6,223 nucleotides of DNA from the NCBI GenBank assembly GCA_036522615.1, contig DATDFN010000369.1, positions 1 to 6,223 of the forward strand. The letters are read 5' to 3'. Position numbers and translations under genes: made by a program. Shown piece after piece: positions 5,054-6,223 of this stretch. This stretch comes from JAJPJQ01 sp036522615. Its GTDB lineage: Bacteria; Desulfobacterota; Binatia; UBA9968. How positions within the stretch are numbered: position 1 is the first letter of the stretch; every line of letters starts with the position of its first letter. The notes beneath the pieces are model-generated. The model was not told where the DNA came from, made no database searches, and saw only the letters and a list, made by a program, of their open reading frames with translations.

Positions 5054-6223
5054 GTGAGCATCTTTAATCCGAGAGCCGAAGCGAAGTCAAGGATTGGACT
5101 CGCGCGCTTTTCCTCTGTCGCACAGGTGCACGCGGCGACGATAGCCGGCCTGATTCTCCTTTGCGTCGCGGCTTTTTATTCGGCCCTGCACAACGGCTTC
5201 GTCGATTACGACGACGATACCCTCTACCTCAAAAACCCCTATTTCCGCGGCCTCGGCTGGGGAAATCTCCGCTGGATGTTCACGACGTTCCTTATGGGGC
5301 ATTACCAGCCGCTCACCTGGGTGACGCTGGGGCTCGATTACGTTATATGGGGCATGAACCCGTTCGGCTACCATCTCACCAATCTTGTCCTGCACGCGGC
5401 GAATACGGTTCTGTTTTACTTCCTCGCGCTGCGGCTGCTGTCCTACGTGCTGCCGCGGGACGAGGAGGGCGCGACCATCGTCGGCGCGGCGCTCGCGGCG
5501 ATGCTGTTCTCGATTCATCCTCTGCGCGTCGAGTCGGTCGCGTGGGTGACCGAGCGGCGCGACGTGCTGTCGGGCCTGTTTTTTTTCTTAACGCTGCACG
5601 CGTACCTGACGGCCGCGGAGGCGCCTTCCGCCGCGCGGCGCGGCAAATGGCTTGTGTGCGCGCTGATCGTCTACGCGCTGTCGCTGCTCTCGAAGTCCGT
5701 CGGCATGACGCTGGCGGTCGTGTTGTTGATCCTGGATGTTTATCCGCTGCGCAGGCTCGGCGGAAGCCGCGCGCGGTGGCTCGGACGCGAGGTATGGAAC
5801 GTGTGGCTGGAAAAGCTGCCGTTTCTGGTTTTTGGCGCCGCCGCCGCCGTTACGGCGGCCTACGCGCAGTACGAGACGCGCGCGATGGTGACGGTCTCTC
5901 AGTACGGGATCGCCCGGCGCGCGGCGACCGCTTCTTACGGTTTTGTTTTTTACTTCTGGAAGACGCTGCTGCCGACGAAACTTTCGCCGCTGTACGAAAT
6001 TCCCGTTGATTTCAATCCGGCGCACTGGATTTATTTCGCCTGCGCGCTCGCCGTCGCAGCGCTCACGTTGGCTTTGATATTCCTCAGAAAGGCCTGGCCG
6101 GCGGCGCTCGCGGCCTGGCTCGCCTATCTCGCCATGGTGCTGCCGGTTTCCGGCATCGCCCAGAGCGGTCCGCAGCTGGTCGCGGCGCGCTACAGCTATT
6201 TGCCGTGCCTCGCCTTCGCGCTT
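5054..6223 (+). CDS. Polytopic GT-C / bacterial TMTC-like membrane protein (3' end outside window)
   Basis: The frame is open from GTG 5054 to the window end: 390 codons, no stop. About ten hydrophobic segments are visible (first at residues 27-45, then near 106-130, 140-154, 170-186, 199-213, 216-231, 256-270, 295-310, 325-343 and 349-370). The first periplasmic loop begins VDYDDDTLYLKNPYF (50-64), the acidic motif typical of GT-C glycosyltransferases that use lipid-linked sugars. HPLRVESVAWVTERRDVLSG (155-174), LLSKSVGMTL (211-220) and ARYSYLP (378-384) are characteristic of the bacterial proteins related to animal TMTC O-mannosyltransferases, which usually carry a TPR region after the membrane domain; that part would lie beyond the window. 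Donor and acceptor are unknown. GTG 5126 is an alternative start, but 5054 adds a basic cytoplasmic N-terminus consistent with the positive-inside rule. It diverges from ubiD. Confidence 0.85.
   Translation, partial: MSIFNPRAEAKSRIGLARFSSVAQVHAATIAGLILLCVAAFYSALHNGFVDYDDDTLYLKNPYFRGLGWGNLRWMFTTFLMGHYQPLTWVTLGLDYVIWGMNPFGYHLTNLVLHAANTVLFYFLALRLLSYVLPRDEEGATIVGAALAAMLFSIHPLRVESVAWVTERRDVLSGLFFFLTLHAYLTAAEAPSAARRGKWLVCALIVYALSLLSKSVGMTLAVVLLILDVYPLRRLGGSRARWLGREVWNVWLEKLPFLVFGAAAAVTAAYAQYETRAMVTVSQYGIARRAATASYGFVFYFWKTLLPTKLSPLYEIPVDFNPAHWIYFACALAVAALTLALIFLRKAWPAALAAWLAYLAMVLPVSGIAQSGPQLVAARYSYLPCLAFAL
5062..5090 (-). promoter_or_regulatory. Candidate promoter of the ubiD-ubiA operon
   Basis: Read on the minus strand, TTGACT (5090-5085, 5/6) is followed after 17 bases by TTAAAG (5067-5062, only 3/6). 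Initiation would be near 5055, giving a leader of about 30 bases that contains the Shine-Dalgarno-like GGGA (5038-5035). The -10 is weak, so the assignment is tentative. The element lies within the first codons of the divergent gene if that gene starts at 5054. Confidence 0.4.

Noticed and set aside
5161..6009. Plus-strand ORF of 282 codons overlapping the GT-C-like gene
   Set aside because: It is another frame of the membrane-protein gene, rich in Arg/Ala/Gly. The real frame, ending at 6223, has clear family motifs and continuous membrane segments.
1..6223. CRISPR array, tRNA, rRNA, insertion sequence or attachment site
   Set aside because: No regularly spaced repeats, cloverleaf-like segments, rRNA-like blocks, transposase motifs or terminal inverted repeats were seen on reading both strands.

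Overview
The window is GC-rich DNA from a diderm (Gram-negative type) bacterium. The evidence is three lipoprotein signal peptides and the end of an outer-membrane beta-barrel. The lineage cannot be fixed from sequence alone. The UbiA-type prenyltransferase resembles those of organisms that make menaquinone by the futalosine route, which fits deltaproteobacteria-like or other uncultured diderm phyla.

Layout. Positions 1-142 hold the last 46 codons of an outer-membrane beta-barrel gene, followed by a near-perfect intrinsic terminator (159-194). Immediately after it, an extended -10 element sits only 11 bases before the ATG of a 331-residue lipoprotein (223-1218). This protein carries a P-loop domain of the zeta-toxin kinase type on an exported, lipid-anchored chain, and it is the most unusual protein in the window. 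A basic 32-codon ORF (1208-1306) bridges to a TPR lipoprotein on the same strand (1293-1967). A second TPR lipoprotein (2005-2631, minus strand) converges on it, and the two look like paralogues.

From 2689 to 5025 the minus strand carries a tight two-gene quinone-biosynthesis unit, with ubiD (prenylated-FMN decarboxylase) transcribed first and ubiA (aromatic prenyltransferase) 3 bases downstream. Diverging from ubiD on the plus strand is a polytopic membrane protein of the bacterial TMTC / GT-C glycosyltransferase-like type (5054 to the window end, 3' end missing). Its probable promoter lies inside the first codons of ubiD. The probable ubiD promoter in turn lies inside the first codons of the membrane protein, so the two transcripts would overlap at their 5' ends.

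How the genes fit together. ubiD and ubiA modify the same aromatic ring in ubiquinone or menaquinone synthesis and are clearly a functional pair. The lipoproteins and the GT-C-like protein are cell-envelope functions with no direct link to quinones visible here. There is no tRNA, rRNA, CRISPR array, insertion sequence or other mobile element. No gene-free stretch exceeds 300 bases.
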